Assembly: GCF_013387475.1 (NCBI RefSeq)
Contig: NZ_VWNB01000001.1
Coordinates: forward strand, 90,559-154,558
Origin: Mariprofundus sp. KV
GTDB taxonomy: Bacteria > Pseudomonadota > Zetaproteobacteria > Mariprofundales > Mariprofundaceae
Reading direction: 5' to 3'
Length of the DNA: 64,000 nt
Part shown: positions 45,281 through 55,122 of the stretch, one piece after another
How positions within the stretch are numbered: the first letter of the stretch is position 1
Layout of the letters: every line of letters starts with the position of its first letter
The notes under the pieces: generated by a model
Told to the model about the DNA's origin: nothing
Database searches by the model: none
The model's input: only the letters and a program-made list of their open reading frames with translations
Program-made: the position numbers and the translations under genes

Positions 45281-48200
45281 ATGCGTTTTGCTCCTTTTGC
45301 CCATCTTCATAACCACTCCGATTTCTCACTGCTGGGGGCAACCACACGTGTAGGCGATATGCTCAAGAGGGTGGCGGAGCTCAAGCAGCCTGCCGTTGCC
45401 CTGACCGATTATGGCAACCTGTTCGGTGCTATTGAGTTCTACTCCAAAGCGATGCAGATGGGTATCAAGCCGATCATGGGCTGTGAAGTATTCCTCTGTG
45501 ATGATCATACCAAACGTGTTTCGGAGGGGCCGCGCGGCCCGCGTTTCCCGCAGATGGTGCTGCTGGCACGCAATAATCAGGGTTGGAAGAATCTGCTCAA
45601 ACTGATCTCCATCTCCTACATCGACGGCTTCTACTATAAACCACGGGTCGGCAAACCGATGCTGGACCAGTACAGCGATGGCCTGATTGCCCTCTCCTCC
45701 GGCTGGAATGGCGAGGTAGAGCAGCTGCTGCAGAAGGGTGATCGCAAGGGGGCCAAAGCTGCCGCCCGCGCCTACAAAGAGATGTTCCACGAACACTGCT
45801 TCTTCCTCGAGATTCAGCGCCACGGCAGCAGTGGTCAGGAAGAGGTGAACCGTCAGGTGATCGAGATTGCCCATGAACTCGACATCCCGCTGGTTGCCAG
45901 TAACAACAGCCACTTTCTTGAACGTGATGATTTCAACTCGTTTGAGGCGATACTGGCACTGCAGCAAAACCGCACGCTCAATGATGATGTCTCCGGCATC
46001 TTCACACCTGAGCACTACATCAAATCGTATGAGGAGATGCAGGATCTCTTCTCGGATATCCCGGAAGCCCTTGAAAACAGCCTCCACATTGCCAATCGCT
46101 GTAATGTCGACCTGCGCTTTTACAACTATCAGCTACCCGATTTCCAGCCACCTGAAGATATGGATCTCAACGCCTATATGCGCCAGCAATCCCGTGAAGG
46201 ACTTGAGCTGCGCTGGCCAACAATTCTGCACGGTGAACCCGAAGCGGATCGTGAGGTCTACAATCAACGCCTTGAGTTCGAGCTTGATATCATTGAGAAG
46301 ATGGGTTTCCCCGGTTACTTCCTGATCGTATCGGACTTTATCCTCTGGGCTAAAAACCACGGTATCCCGGTTGGCCCCGGCCGAGGCTCGGGTGCCGGCT
46401 CGCTGGTCGCCTATGTGCTGAAAATTACCGATCTTGATCCGATCAAGTATGGCCTGCTGTTCGAGCGATTCCTCAACCCTGAACGTGTATCGATGCCCGA
46501 TTTCGATATCGACTTCTGCATGAGCCGCCGCGAAGAGGTGATCCGCTATGTCACCGAGAAGTATGGCGAAGAGAAGGTTTCTCAGATCATCACCTTCGGA
46601 AAGATGAAGGCCAAAGCAGTAGTCCGCGATGTCGGGCGTGTACTCGGCATGGAGCTCTCCAAGGTCAACCTGATCGCCAAGCTGATCCCCAACGATCTGA
46701 AGATGACACTGGAGAAAGCGCTGGTTGATGAGCCGAAACTGGCCAAGATGGTGGATGACGATGATGAGGTAGCACGTCTGTTTGAGCTGGCGCTGCGCCT
46801 TGAGGGGTGCCATCGCAACGCAGGCAAGCATGCTGCCGGTGTAATTATCGGCCGCCAGAATCTTGATGAGACCGCACCTCTGTTCAAGGTGGCCGGTGAA
46901 GAGGGCAAGGTTGTCCAGTGGGATATGGGCAACAGCGAGAAGATGGGACTGATCAAGTTCGACTTCCTCGGCCTGAAAACGCTGACGGTGATCGATATCG
47001 CCTGCAAACTGATCAAACAGTATGACCAGCGCCCTGAAGCGCAGGCCTTTAACATCGAAACCATCCCGATGGATGATGCCGCCACATTCAGGCTGATGCA
47101 GCGCGGCCAGACCGGCGCCGTGTTCCAGGTGGAGTCATCGGGTATGCGCGATCTCTTAACCCGCCTGCTGCCCGACTGCTTTGAAGATATCATTGCACTG
47201 GTGGCACTGTATCGTCCCGGCCCGCTGGAGTCGGGCATGGTGGACACCTTTATCGAGTGTAAACACGGCCGTCAGGCGATCGTCTATCCGGTGCCGCAGC
47301 TGAAGAAGATTCTGCAGGAGACCAACGGCGTTATTCTCTATCAGGAGCAGGTGATGCAGATCGCCCAGGTACTGGCCGGATATACGCTCGGTCAGGCGGA
47401 TATGCTGCGTCGCGCTATGGGTAAAAAGAAAGCATCCGAGATGGCCGAACAGCGCCAGATCTTCATGGATGGTGCCGAAAAGCTGAAGGTGCCGCTCGAC
47501 AAAGCGGAGCAGATCTTCGATCTGATGGAGAAATTTGCCGGTTACGGCTTTAATAAATCTCACTCTGCCGCTTACGCGCTGATCTCCTATCAGACCGCCT
47601 ACCTGAAAGCGCACTACCCGCAGGCCTTCATGGCCGCCACACTCTCCTGTGATATGGGCAACACCGATAAGGTAGCCACACTGGTGACCGACTGCCGCAA
47701 CATGGGCATTGAGATATTGCCACCACATATCAATGAGTCGGACTGGGAGTTCAGGCCGGAGGGTGAAGCGATTCGCTACGGCCTGGGCGCCATCAAAGGG
47801 GTGGGAGAGGCGGCACTCCGGGAAGTGATTGCCGTACGCAGGGCCGACGGCAAATTTGAAAGCTTTGAAGATATGATCATGCGCTCACCCGCACGCACGC
47901 TCAACAAACGCATTCTTGAAGCACTGATTAAAGCTGCGGCACTATCCGGCCTGATTCCTAACCAGCGGGCTGCACTTGAAGGGTTGTCAGAGGTATTGGA
48001 GCAGCTTAGCCGCAAACGCAAGGAGTACGCCTCCAACCAGTCCACCCTGTTTGAGGTGGCTGAACCGCAAGCCGGTGATGGCGGCTTCCCGCTACTGCCC
48101 TCGTGGAATGCCGGTGAACAGCTGCAGGCCGAACGCGAAGTGCTCGGCTTCTACCTCACCGGCCATCCGCTTGAGGCCTACCTCAACAGAAGTCAGGGGC

Positions 48201-48772
48201 TGGGTGACTGTAATCTTGCCGAGCTCGGCCAGCGCCAGCATGAGAGTCAGGTGGTGGTTCCGGTCGGTATCTCCAGCATCCGCCCCTACAATGGACGCAG
48301 TGGCACCATGGCCTTTGTGCAGGTTGAAGATCTGCACGGGCAGGCGGAGATGATTGTCTTCGCCAAGCTCTATGCCGAAGTCGCCGAACTGCTAAGCTCT
48401 GACAAACCGCTACTGGTTGCAGCCAAGGTGGACACCTCCAAAGAGGATCCGGTATTGATTGCCGAAGCAATCACCACAGTCGATACCATTCTGCCGGAAC
48501 TGGTGCATGAGATTCAGATATCTACAGCCAGTATCGCCTGGGATGAAATGACACTGGCACGACTAAAATCGATGGCTACAGGTGGCAGTGCAAGGCTTGC
48601 ATTCCATGTACGGCTTGCAGACGCTAGTCTTGCGCAATTGATTACCGGCCCCTGCATCAGCTGGAGCGATGCGGTTCGGGATCAACTCGATGCCCGCTTC
48701 GGCACGGAATCGATTCGCCTGCGCTGCAAACCGTGGCAACCACCACGCAAGCAGCAGGCACGCAGAGGATAA
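45281..48772 (+). CDS. dnaE: DNA polymerase III alpha subunit
   Basis: A 1163-residue C-family replicative polymerase. The PHP domain opens [22 protein letters not shown]. Active-site aspartates are in [16 protein letters not shown], with [16 protein letters not shown] before them. The fingers, helix-hairpin-helix ([14 protein letters not shown]) and OB domains ([23 protein letters not shown]) follow. Its length is about that of DnaE1. It is followed by accA within 12 bases, a common proteobacterial order (dnaE-accA), so the two form one unit. Confidence 0.96.
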   Translation: MRFAPFAHLHNHSDFSLLGATTRVGDMLKRVAELKQPAVALTDYGNLFGAIEFYSKAMQMGIKPIMGCEVFLCDDHTKRVSEGPRGPRFPQMVLLARNNQGWKNLLKLISISYIDGFYYKPRVGKPMLDQYSDGLIALSSGWNGEVEQLLQKGDRKGAKAAARAYKEMFHEHCFFLEIQRHGSSGQEEVNRQVIEIAHELDIPLVASNNSHFLERDDFNSFEAILALQQNRTLNDDVSGIFTPEHYIKSYEEMQDLFSDIPEALENSLHIANRCNVDLRFYNYQLPDFQPPEDMDLNAYMRQQSREGLELRWPTILHGEPEADREVYNQRLEFELDIIEKMGFPGYFLIVSDFILWAKNHGIPVGPGRGSGAGSLVAYVLKITDLDPIKYGLLFERFLNPERVSMPDFDIDFCMSRREEVIRYVTEKYGEEKVSQIITFGKMKAKAVVRDVGRVLGMELSKVNLIAKLIPNDLKMTLEKALVDEPKLAKMVDDDDEVARLFELALRLEGCHRNAGKHAAGVIIGRQNLDETAPLFKVAGEEGKVVQWDMGNSEKMGLIKFDFLGLKTLTVIDIACKLIKQYDQRPEAQAFNIETIPMDDAATFRLMQRGQTGAVFQVESSGMRDLLTRLLPDCFEDIIALVALYRPGPLESGMVDTFIECKHGRQAIVYPVPQLKKILQETNGVILYQEQVMQIAQVLAGYTLGQADMLRRAMGKKKASEMAEQRQIFMDGAEKLKVPLDKAEQIFDLMEKFAGYGFNKSHSAAYALISYQTAYLKAHYPQAFMAATLSCDMGNTDKVATLVTDCRNMGIEILPPHINESDWEFRPEGEAIRYGLGAIKGVGEAALREVIAVRRADGKFESFEDMIMRSPARTLNKRILEALIKAAALSGLIPNQRAALEGLSEVLEQLSRKRKEYASNQSTLFEVAEPQAGDGGFPLLPSWNAGEQLQAEREVLGFYLTGHPLEAYLNRSQGLGDCNLAELGQRQHESQVVVPVGISSIRPYNGRSGTMAFVQVEDLHGQAEMIVFAKLYAEVAELLSSDKPLLVAAKVDTSKEDPVLIAEAITTVDTILPELVHEIQISTASIAWDEMTLARLKSMATGGSARLAFHVRLADASLAQLITGPCISWSDAVRDQLDARFGTESIRLRCKPWQPPRKQQARRG

Positions 48773-48783
48773 GAGAGGATTAT

Positions 48784-49740
48784 ATGGCCAACAGCTATCT
48801 TGAATTTGAACGCCCGATTGCAGAACTGACATCTAAAATTGATGATCTCTCGGGTATGGGAAAAGACTCCGGTGTGAATATTGCCGAAGAGGTCGAGCGT
48901 CTGAATGGCAAAAAAGACAAACTGGTAGAGCAGATCTACAGCAAGGCGACTCGCGCCCAGATCTGCCAGCTCTCCCGCCACCCTGACCGCCCCTACATCC
49001 TCGATTATATCCCGCATATGTTTGATGACTTTCAGGAGTTGCACGGCGACCGCGCCTTCTCCGATGATGGCGCCATAGTCGGCGGTCTCGCCAACTTCCG
49101 CGGCAAGAGTATTGTCGTGGTTGGACACCAGAAGGGGCGTGACACCAAAGAGAAGATCAAACGCAATTTCGGCATGCCAAGGCCTGAGGGTTACCGCAAA
49201 GCACTGCGCCTGTTCAAACTGGCTGAACGTTTTGAAATTCCTGTACTGACCTTCATCGACACTGCCGGTGCATGGCCCGGCATTGATGCTGAGGAGCGCG
49301 GCCAGAGTGAGGCGATTGCCCGCAACCTGCAGGAGCTTGCTGCACTGAAAGTGCCTGTAATCTGCACTGTCATCGGTGAAGGCGGCTCCGGTGGCGCACT
49401 GGCCATCGGCGTGGGTGACCGCATGTATATGCAGCAGTTCTCCACCTACTCGGTGATCTCGCCTGAAGGTTGCGCCGCCATTCTCTGGCGCGACCGCGCC
49501 CATGCCGATGAAGCGGCAGAAGCACTCAAACCCACCGCGCTGGATCTGCAATCACTCGGTCTTATTGATGCGATTATCCCTGAGCCGAAAGAGGGAGCCC
49601 ACCGCAATATCGAAGAGGCTGCTGAACTGATGGGCGACCTGCTGGAGAAATCTCTGGATGAGCTGCTTAATACTCCGCTAGATAAATTACTGAAGAGTCG
49701 GGCGGAGCGCTTGCGTAACCTTGGAGCCTTCAGCGGCTAA
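48784..49740 (+). CDS. accA: Acetyl-CoA carboxylase carboxyltransferase alpha subunit
   Basis: A 318-residue subunit that, with AccD, transfers carboxyl from biotin to acetyl-CoA for fatty-acid synthesis. The opening [19 protein letters not shown] is typical, and [19 protein letters not shown] and [19 protein letters not shown] are the carboxyl-CoA site motifs. The start ATG follows an AGAGG-rich site. It is directly downstream of dnaE. A 14-base inverted repeat (CCCTGCT..AGCAGGG) lies 60 bases past its stop, but no T-run follows. Confidence 0.96.
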   Translation: MANSYLEFERPIAELTSKIDDLSGMGKDSGVNIAEEVERLNGKKDKLVEQIYSKATRAQICQLSRHPDRPYILDYIPHMFDDFQELHGDRAFSDDGAIVGGLANFRGKSIVVVGHQKGRDTKEKIKRNFGMPRPEGYRKALRLFKLAERFEIPVLTFIDTAGAWPGIDAEERGQSEAIARNLQELAALKVPVICTVIGEGGSGGALAIGVGDRMYMQQFSTYSVISPEGCAAILWRDRAHADEAAEALKPTALDLQSLGLIDAIIPEPKEGAHRNIEEAAELMGDLLEKSLDELLNTPLDKLLKSRAERLRNLGAFSG

Positions 49741-49858
49741 CGCTGATCAATCCGGCAGCCCGGCAACATTCCACCCCGCTACCTAAAGGTGTAACGGACC
49801 CCTGCTACAACAGCAGGGCTAGAACCGTCACACCCCATTCCCGGCAGCCAAAAGGCAC

Positions 49859-49890
49859 AAAAAAAAGCACCCCGCCGAGGCGAGGTGCTT
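49859..49890 (-). terminator. Intrinsic terminator of the cold-shock gene
   Basis: On the minus strand a 12-base stem (AAGCACCTCGCC with GGCGGGGTGCTT, one G-U pair) is followed by eight T residues. It lies about 35 bases past the cold-shock stop. Confidence 0.85.
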
Positions 49891-49923
49891 AAGTAATTAG
49901 TGAAAACTAATTTTTGGTTATTC

Positions 49924-50127
49924 TTACTGAGGGTAAACGTTACGAGCCTGTGGGCCCTTCTGTCCATCTTCAACTTCGAATTCTACTTTCTGGCCTTCTG
50001 CCAAAGATTTGAAGCCATCACCCTGGATTGCTGAGAAGTGAACGAATACGTCGTCACCGCCGTCATCCTGTGCGATAAAACCAAAACCTTTAGAGTCATT
50101 GAACCACTTTACTGTACCTGTTGCCAT
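49924..50127 (-). CDS. cspA: Cold-shock-domain protein (CspA family)
   Basis: A 67-residue cold-shock protein. [12 protein letters not shown] and DVFVHFSAI carry the RNP1 and RNP2 RNA-binding motifs. It acts as an RNA chaperone. The reading frame is preceded by AT-rich DNA and a promoter whose start would give a leader of about 150 bases, as in cspA genes whose mRNA folds differently at low temperature. A strong terminator follows. Which Csp subtype it is cannot be told. Confidence 0.92.
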   Translation of the reverse strand: MATGTVKWFNDSKGFGFIAQDDGGDDVFVHFSAIQGDGFKSLAEGQKVEFEVEDGQKGPQARNVYPQ

Positions 50128-50281
50128 TTTAAAAATCCTCGATTAATCTAATTTAAATATTGCATAAACGTTATTTAGATGAGATTTTACTTAAGAGAAA
50201 TCAAGAAGAAACTTCCGAATCGGCCTAGAAAAACCACCAAAAACTATGTTCTGCGGAACGCACTGTATGTCAGCCTCAACC

Positions 50282-50290
50282 ATTATACCA
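50282..50290 (-). promoter_or_regulatory. Extended -10 promoter of the cold-shock gene
   Basis: On the minus strand TGGTATAAT is a perfect extended -10 (TGn-TATAAT). The predicted start would leave a leader of about 150 bases before the cold-shock ATG. No clear -35 at 17 bases. Confidence 0.6.
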
Positions 50291-50333
50291 GCAAAAGATC
50301 ACAAGCGTGTCGAATTCATGACACTTTTATAAC

Positions 50334-51305
50334 TTAATAAGCTTGATGTAGTCCCATGCCGGGCGCGGCAGGAGCAGCTACGGGAATCAGCTGTGGCTGA
50401 TCAACGGTACCGCCCACCAGTGCCTCACCTGCGAGCCCCGGCATACCTGCAGCCTGCAGCCTGCCACTTAATCTGTAGTTACCTGTTACCAGGATATCTC
50501 CGGTTGCATTGATCAGCGGGGAGAAGGCTTCAATGCTGCTGAGACTGTGGTTCATACCCCGTGTTTGCAGGTTAAATCGAATCAGATCATATCCTGCGGT
50601 GATGCCATTCAACATCACCTTGCCGGAACGCATGCGCACAGGACCATCAACCTGAAGCCCCTGTAACAGCGCCATCGCAGAGGTGCCACCAGCGGTGAGA
50701 TCCAGTTCGGCACTTAGAGCACCGCTCAACTGATGATGGGAACCGAGATCGGCAAGCAGCCTGCCAACCTCAACAGCATGCCCCTTTGCCCGGCCTGTGA
50801 TCACAACAGAGCCATTGCCTGCACGACTAATCTCTGCATCCAGGTTCACCTCCCCGCCATAGAGTTCGGCCTTAACCCCTTTTAGTCTGCTACGGTTGAG
50901 ATTCAGGTGAAGCTGGCCGCTCATCCTGTTGATATGCAGCAGCCGACTCCCTGAACCATTGTATTGAGGGATCCGGATCGCCAATACTGTGAAGTCGATG
51001 CCGTTCAACTGCAGTTCGCCACTGAGCAGCGGCATCAGTTCAAGAGAAGCGCTACCCGAGCCAGCATGCAGCATCGGAGCGTGATCAGCAGCTTTACCCA
51101 GCTGCAGATCCATCACATGTACCTGCGCAGATGGGAGCAGTCGGAAGGAGACATCAGCAACCTCAACAGGCATACCGACAGCCCTGGTTATCTGCGCCTC
51201 AACAACACGTTTAAGTGTTTCGGAGGGTATCAACTGCGGTGCCGCCCACAGCAGAAGGGCCAGCAGCGTGATAAACAGCAGCAGATTACGAAGTAATTTT
51301 CCCAT
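50334..51305 (-). CDS. Small AsmA-like envelope protein
   Basis: A 323-residue protein with one N-terminal membrane helix (NLLLFITLLALLLWAAPQLI) and a beta-rich periplasmic body. VEAQITRAVGMPVEVADVSFRLLPSAQVHVMDLQLG is the AsmA-family opening (bridge-like lipid-transfer/membrane-biogenesis superfamily). The C-terminal GYDLIRFNLQTRGM..YRLSGRLQAAG is the AsmA-C part. At about 320 residues it is much shorter than E. coli AsmA (617) but matches short relatives. The ATG after GTG is preferred, with GGAGGGGG ahead. It shares no operon with ompA-like because a terminator separates them. Confidence 0.75.
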   Translation of the reverse strand: MGKLLRNLLLFITLLALLLWAAPQLIPSETLKRVVEAQITRAVGMPVEVADVSFRLLPSAQVHVMDLQLGKAADHAPMLHAGSGSASLELMPLLSGELQLNGIDFTVLAIRIPQYNGSGSRLLHINRMSGQLHLNLNRSRLKGVKAELYGGEVNLDAEISRAGNGSVVITGRAKGHAVEVGRLLADLGSHHQLSGALSAELDLTAGGTSAMALLQGLQVDGPVRMRSGKVMLNGITAGYDLIRFNLQTRGMNHSLSSIEAFSPLINATGDILVTGNYRLSGRLQAAGMPGLAGEALVGGTVDQPQLIPVAAPAAPGMGLHQAY

Positions 51306-51327
51306 CACACCCCCTCCTCAAAAGCAG

Positions 51328-51354
51328 AAAAGCCCGACCATCGGCCGGGCTTTT
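51328..51354. terminator. Terminator of the OmpA-like gene
   Basis: A nine-base stem (AAAAGCCCG with CGGGCTTTT) with a nine-base loop. On the minus strand it lies just past the OmpA-like stop, and the stem ends in T residues. It separates that gene from the AsmA-like gene. Confidence 0.8.
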
Positions 51355-51368
51355 CGTTGTTCGGAGAT

Positions 51369-52049
51369 TTACTGAATATCAGAATCAGGAACGATCAGCA
51401 TCTCGACACGACGGTTGAGCTGTCTGCCCGCCTCAGTCTCATTACTTGCACGCGGCTGCATCTCTCCACGGCCATCGGTAATTACACGCCTTGAGTCAAC
51501 ACCACGGTCAGAGATATACCAGGCAACGGCCTGTGCACGCTGCACAGAGAGCTGCTGGTTGTACTCGGCAGAGCCGCGACTGTCGGTATGACCGGTAATC
51601 TTGATGGTAGTACGTGGGTAGCGCGCCAGAATATCAGCCACCTTATCCAGCGATGAGTGGAATGCAGGTGTCAGCTGCGCAGAGTTATAAGCGAATGAAA
51701 CTTCAGAGTTCATGGTGATCTTCAGGTTCTCGTTCTGCAGTCGCTCAATCTCAATCTGATTGGCACGGCGCTCATCTGCCAGCACGCGTTTGAACTCCGC
51801 CTCCTGATTATCCATATAGCGACCTGCACCGGCACCCAACACGCCACCTGCGGCACCACCAATCAACGCTCCGCGCAGCGCACCACCGGAGTGATCACTC
51901 TGATGGCCAATCACTGCACCGGCAATCGCGCCAATGGCAGCACCCATCGCGGCCTTCTCTTTGGTATGCCTGTTTGGGTCATCCGGATTGCTTGCACATC
52001 CGACCAGACCAAAACTGACGGCCACCATCAACAACATTACTCTTTTCAT
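51369..52049 (-). CDS. Glycine-zipper OmpA-family lipoprotein
   Basis: A 226-residue outer-membrane lipoprotein. The lipobox LVGC places the lipid on Cys18. A glycine-zipper segment follows (MGAAIGAIAGAVIGHQ and GALIGGAAGGVLGAGAG), then a short coiled region (residues about 80-105). The C-terminal OmpA peptidoglycan-binding domain has the D/R contacts in ITGHTDSRGSAEYNQQLSVQRAQAV and NRRVEMLI. It tethers the outer membrane to peptidoglycan. GGAGG precedes the ATG. An inverted repeat lies in its leader region. Confidence 0.9.
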   Translation of the reverse strand: MKRVMLLMVAVSFGLVGCASNPDDPNRHTKEKAAMGAAIGAIAGAVIGHQSDHSGGALRGALIGGAAGGVLGAGAGRYMDNQEAEFKRVLADERRANQIEIERLQNENLKITMNSEVSFAYNSAQLTPAFHSSLDKVADILARYPRTTIKITGHTDSRGSAEYNQQLSVQRAQAVAWYISDRGVDSRRVITDGRGEMQPRASNETEAGRQLNRRVEMLIVPDSDIQ

Positions 52050-52086
52050 CTCTTAATCCTCCGTAAAACGTAAACTGTTTGGTTCA

Positions 52087-52105
52087 TGATACACACTTTG
52101 TATCA
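52087..52105. repeat. Inverted repeat TGATACA-N5-TGTATCA
   Basis: Two perfect seven-base arms with a five-base spacer, 38 bases upstream of the OmpA-like start. It could be a protein-binding site or a leader hairpin on the minus strand. No T-run follows it. Confidence 0.5.
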
Positions 52106-52314
52106 CCCGGAAGCACATCGGCTCCAACGTTCTTATCCGGTATCAGCCGCTCATTGCAAGCTTAGCAGATTAACCGGCATATCTCACATTTTGATCTGCC
52201 AACTATAACATCCAGCCACAGGCTAGTTACTATGACCACCATCACCAAGGGGAATTTGCACGCCGGAATGTGCACTAACCTTGCCACTGAACGCTTTTCA
52301 TTCAGACTCCTGCT

Positions 52315-53145
52315 ATGGATGAACCGACCCTCAGGCTAACCACTTTTTTAACCATCTTTGGCTGCATGGCTCTGGCACAGGCGCTGGCACCGCGTCGGCC
52401 ACTGCGCTTTGGCTACCGTCGCTGGCCAGCCAATCTCGCTATTATCGTCATTGATATCCTGCTTGTGCGCCTGCTCTTTCCTGCCGGGGCTGTGGGTGCT
52501 GCGCTCTGGGCTGAAGCAAACGAAATTGGTCTATTCAATGTCATCGACCTGCCTGTCAGCGCAGAGATTGCCATCTCGGTTATTGTTCTGGATCTGATCA
52601 TCTACTGCCAGCATCTTGTTTTCCATGCAGTGCCACTACTGTGGCGACTGCACAGGGTGCATCACGCCGACTGTGAGATTGATGTCACCACCGGCCTGCG
52701 CTTTCACCCGATTGAGATTCTGCTCTCGATGCTGATCAAGCTCTCGTTTGTGATCGTACTCGGCGCCCCTGCTGCTGCGGTTCTAATCTTCGAGATTATT
52801 CTCAACGGCATGGCGATGTTCAATCATGGCAACATCAGATTGCCGAAAAAGCTGGATGCTCTGATGCGACTGCTGTTGGTGACTCCAGATGTACATCGCA
52901 TTCACCACTCGGTCATCCGGAGTGAGACCGACAGCAATTTCGGTTTTAACCTCAGCATATGGGACCGGCTGTTTGGCACGTGGCAGGAGCAACCCGAACT
53001 CGGGCATGAGAAGATGACTATCGGCCTGGAAGCAACGCAGCAGGCCCCCACCCATAATCTCATCTATATGCTGCGCTTGCCGTTTCAAGGTGAGTTGAGC
53101 CAGTATCCGAATTCAGACCAGCAACAGGAGAAGCACGATGTGTGA
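52315..53145 (+). CDS. Sterol desaturase / fatty acid hydroxylase superfamily protein
   Basis: A 276-residue integral membrane di-iron enzyme. It has several hydrophobic helices and the histidine boxes of the superfamily: HLVFH (residues 100-104), HRVHH (113-117) and HRIHH (about 197-201), with a further FNHGN. Members hydroxylate or desaturate sterols, fatty acids or carotenoids using oxygen; this one's substrate is unknown. It overlaps the next gene by eight bases and is followed by the AI-2E-family permease, so they form a unit. Confidence 0.9.
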   Translation: MDEPTLRLTTFLTIFGCMALAQALAPRRPLRFGYRRWPANLAIIVIDILLVRLLFPAGAVGAALWAEANEIGLFNVIDLPVSAEIAISVIVLDLIIYCQHLVFHAVPLLWRLHRVHHADCEIDVTTGLRFHPIEILLSMLIKLSFVIVLGAPAAAVLIFEIILNGMAMFNHGNIRLPKKLDALMRLLLVTPDVHRIHHSVIRSETDSNFGFNLSIWDRLFGTWQEQPELGHEKMTIGLEATQQAPTHNLIYMLRLPFQGELSQYPNSDQQQEKHDV

Positions 53146-53341
53146 TGAAAAGGTCAATCGCTGCGAATGCATCAGCAAAACATTCGAGCAGTTGAAAGGC
53201 TTTGAGAATCTTGAAGCCGCACAGAAAGCCACCGCATGTGGCGTTGAATGTGAAGGCTGTCTGCCCTATCTTAAACTTATGTTCGCTTCCGGCGAAACCG
53301 CATTTGACCTTGATGACCCGCGTCTGGTCGACTATCAATAA
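53138..53341 (+). CDS. BFD-like cysteine-rich small protein
   Basis: A 67-residue protein with Cys9 and Cys11 near the N-terminus and Cys34, Cys38 and Cys41 later, and Thr15 after the first pair. This resembles the C-x-C ... C-x(2,3)-C arrangement of bacterioferritin-associated ferredoxin-like [2Fe-2S] domains, though exact spacing is unusual. It could supply electrons to the membrane oxygenase before it. The ATG follows AGGAG by seven bases. It overlaps the hydroxylase gene and precedes the AI-2E permease by three bases. Confidence 0.65.
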   Translation: MCDEKVNRCECISKTFEQLKGFENLEAAQKATACGVECEGCLPYLKLMFASGETAFDLDDPRLVDYQ

Positions 53342-53344
53342 CCT

Positions 53345-54385
53345 ATGGATTCACGCAACAGCATGAATATTCTGATCCCCGCTGCCGCATTTGTCGTTGT
53401 GGTTGCAGGCATGCAGGCCGCTACCGACATGCTGGTGCCATTCCTGCTTGCCGCTTTTCTCGCCATTATCTGCCTGCCACCACTGAAGTGGCTGACTGAT
53501 CGTGGCCTCTCGGCAACCATATCGGTGCTGACCATCGCCATGACACTGATCCTGCTCGGAACCCTGCTCGGCATCTTTGTCGGCGCCTCCATTGCCGATT
53601 TCTCAACCAACCTTCCCACCTATCAGGCTCGCCTGAATGATCAGGTCGCATCTCTGATAAGCTGGCTCTCCGGCTACGGGATCCATCTTAACACACAGAT
53701 GTTACATGATCGCTTTGACCCCTCAGTAGCGCTTGGCATGGCAGGCAATCTGCTCTCCGGATTCGGCAACGCACTGGCCAACACCTTCCTAATTGTACTG
53801 ACCGTCATCTTCCTGCTTATTGAAGCAGCGGCTCTGCCACACAAATGGCGCGCAATCGGTGACAGGGCTCCATCCACCACTGGTATCGAAAAATTCCTGA
53901 GCAGTGTGAACTCCTATCTGGCGATCAAGAGCTGGGTCAGCATGGCCACCGGCACATGCATCACCCTCTGGCTCTCTCTGCTGGGTGTGGATCACGCCAT
54001 CCTCTGGGGACTGGTGGCATTTCTGTTCAATTTCGTTCCCAATATCGGCTCGATTATTGCCGCCATCCCTGCAGTGCTGCTGGCGCTGGTGCAACTTGGC
54101 GTTGGTGATGCGCTGCTGACCGGACTCGGCTTCATCGTTGTGAATCTGGTCATGGGTAATGTCATTGAACCACGCTTTATGGGCAAAGGTGTTGGTCTCT
54201 CCACCCTGATCGTTTTTGTTTCACTGGTCTTCTGGGGCTGGATTCTCGGTCCGGTCGGCATGCTGCTCTCGGTTCCACTGACCATGATTGTCAAACTCGC
54301 TCTGGAAGCGAACGAAGATACGCAGTGGATCTCAGTCCTGCTCGGCCCTGATATTGAGCCGGAAGAGCGTGCTAAAGAGGCATAA
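53345..54385 (+). CDS. AI-2E/PerM-family transporter
   Basis: A 346-residue polytopic membrane protein with about eight hydrophobic segments and the family motifs YLAIKSWVSMATG, LWGLVAFLFNFVPNIGSIIAAIPAV and WGWILGPVGMLLSVPLT. Family members export autoinducer-2 or other small molecules or work in sodium/proton exchange; the substrate here is unknown. It ends a three-gene unit with the hydroxylase-superfamily and BFD-like genes. A bidirectional terminator follows directly. Confidence 0.9.
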   Translation: MDSRNSMNILIPAAAFVVVVAGMQAATDMLVPFLLAAFLAIICLPPLKWLTDRGLSATISVLTIAMTLILLGTLLGIFVGASIADFSTNLPTYQARLNDQVASLISWLSGYGIHLNTQMLHDRFDPSVALGMAGNLLSGFGNALANTFLIVLTVIFLLIEAAALPHKWRAIGDRAPSTTGIEKFLSSVNSYLAIKSWVSMATGTCITLWLSLLGVDHAILWGLVAFLFNFVPNIGSIIAAIPAVLLALVQLGVGDALLTGLGFIVVNLVMGNVIEPRFMGKGVGLSTLIVFVSLVFWGWILGPVGMLLSVPLTMIVKLALEANEDTQWISVLLGPDIEPEERAKEA

Positions 54386-54411
54386 AAAAAGCCCCGACAA
54401 TGCGGGGCTTT
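54383..54411. terminator. Bidirectional terminator between the permease gene and a small membrane peptide gene
   Basis: A perfect nine-base stem (AAAGCCCCG with CGGGGCTTT) with a six-base loop. The minus strand has seven Ts after it, a strong terminator for the 31-residue peptide gene; the plus strand has three Ts and could serve the permease gene. Confidence 0.85.
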
Positions 54412-54436
54412 CATCCAAATTGTAATAAATTTCAGG

Positions 54437-54532
54437 TTATAACAGCACAACTGCAGCCCAGAATGCCAGTGCTGACCCACCAAATGCTGCTCCCAATCCT
54501 GCGCCTACCATACCATCATGCGTTTCATTCAT
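54437..54532 (-). CDS. 31-residue glycine-zipper membrane peptide
   Basis: A short gene with a perfect AGGAGG seven bases before its ATG. The product is MNETHDGMVGAGLGAAFGGS followed by ALAFWAAVVLL. The polar N-terminus is followed by a GxxxG-rich hydrophobic helix (VGAGLGAAFGGSALAFWAAVVLL) of about 22 residues. It is not related to any family I recognise. A strong terminator closes it, so it looks like an independent transcription unit of about 150 bases. Possibilities include a membrane-associated small regulator, a toxin-like peptide or a subunit of a membrane complex. Confidence 0.7.
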   Translation of the reverse strand: MNETHDGMVGAGLGAAFGGSALAFWAAVVLL

Positions 54533-54617
54533 ATCAAGACCTCCTATTAACTTCCGAGTCAAGTGATGGAATCAAGATATAGAAACCAACTAAATAAGTC
54601 AAGTATTATTTTGATGG

Positions 54618-54920
54618 TTACTCTTTCTCTTTTAACAACGCAGCCAGCCCTGCCAGCCCTTTAAAGCTTGAACCACTGGACTCTTCCCGTTTGATATCAC
54701 CATGCGCATCAGCCTCCATATACCGCTGATGCTCATTATCGTGACAGTAGATGCAGAGCAGCTCCCAGTTGCTGCCATCGGGTGGATTATTACTGTGGTT
54801 ATGATCCCGGTGATGCACAGTCAGCTCTTTCAACTGTTTACCTGCAAAGTCACGCCCACAACGGCCGCATACCCATGGGTAGAGTTTTAGCGCCTGTTCG
54901 CGATAACTCTCGTTACCCAT
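54618..54920 (-). CDS. yajD: YajD-like HNH nuclease protein
   Basis: A 100-residue HNH endonuclease-fold protein. CGRC (Cys18, Cys21), HHRDHNH, and CIYCHDNEH form the zinc/HNH motif, with YREQALKLYPWVCGRCGRDF as in YajD. No substrate or role is established. A Ser/Gly-rich C-terminal tail ends LAALLKEKE. Its ATG lies right after the stop of the upstream membrane-protein gene (overlapping TAGTG), so the two are coupled. Confidence 0.85.
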   Translation of the reverse strand: MGNESYREQALKLYPWVCGRCGRDFAGKQLKELTVHHRDHNHSNNPPDGSNWELLCIYCHDNEHQRYMEADAHGDIKREESSGSSFKGLAGLAALLKEKE

Positions 54921-54922
54921 CA

Positions 54923-55111
54923 CTAAAACTGCCTGGGGCCGAAATAGCTCTCGATCGATCCGAAGGTTGCACCCATCAGGGCGAAGGTGATCGAACCGAT
55001 AATCGACAGGATGATAAAAGCGGGAACTGAAGCGATCGCCATTTTCACCATAAACACAACCATCGACATAAATGGCATTTTAATATCTGTAATCGTAACC
55101 TGATCACTCAT
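54923..55111 (-). CDS. Small membrane protein, 62 residues
   Basis: A 62-residue hydrophobic protein with two likely helices (FMSMVVFMVKMAIASVPAFIILSI and GSITFALMGATFGSI) after a short polar start. The ATG follows AAGGAG by about six bases. No family is recognised. It is followed immediately by yajD and preceded by prlC in the same direction. Confidence 0.65.
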   Translation of the reverse strand: MSDQVTITDIKMPFMSMVVFMVKMAIASVPAFIILSIIGSITFALMGATFGSIESYFGPRQF

Positions 55112-55122
55112 GATAACTCTCC

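Noticed and set aside
49800-49818. Inverted repeat CCCTGCT..AGCAGGG after accA as a terminator
   Set aside because: The stem is short and no T-run follows on the plus strand, so it was not listed as a terminator.
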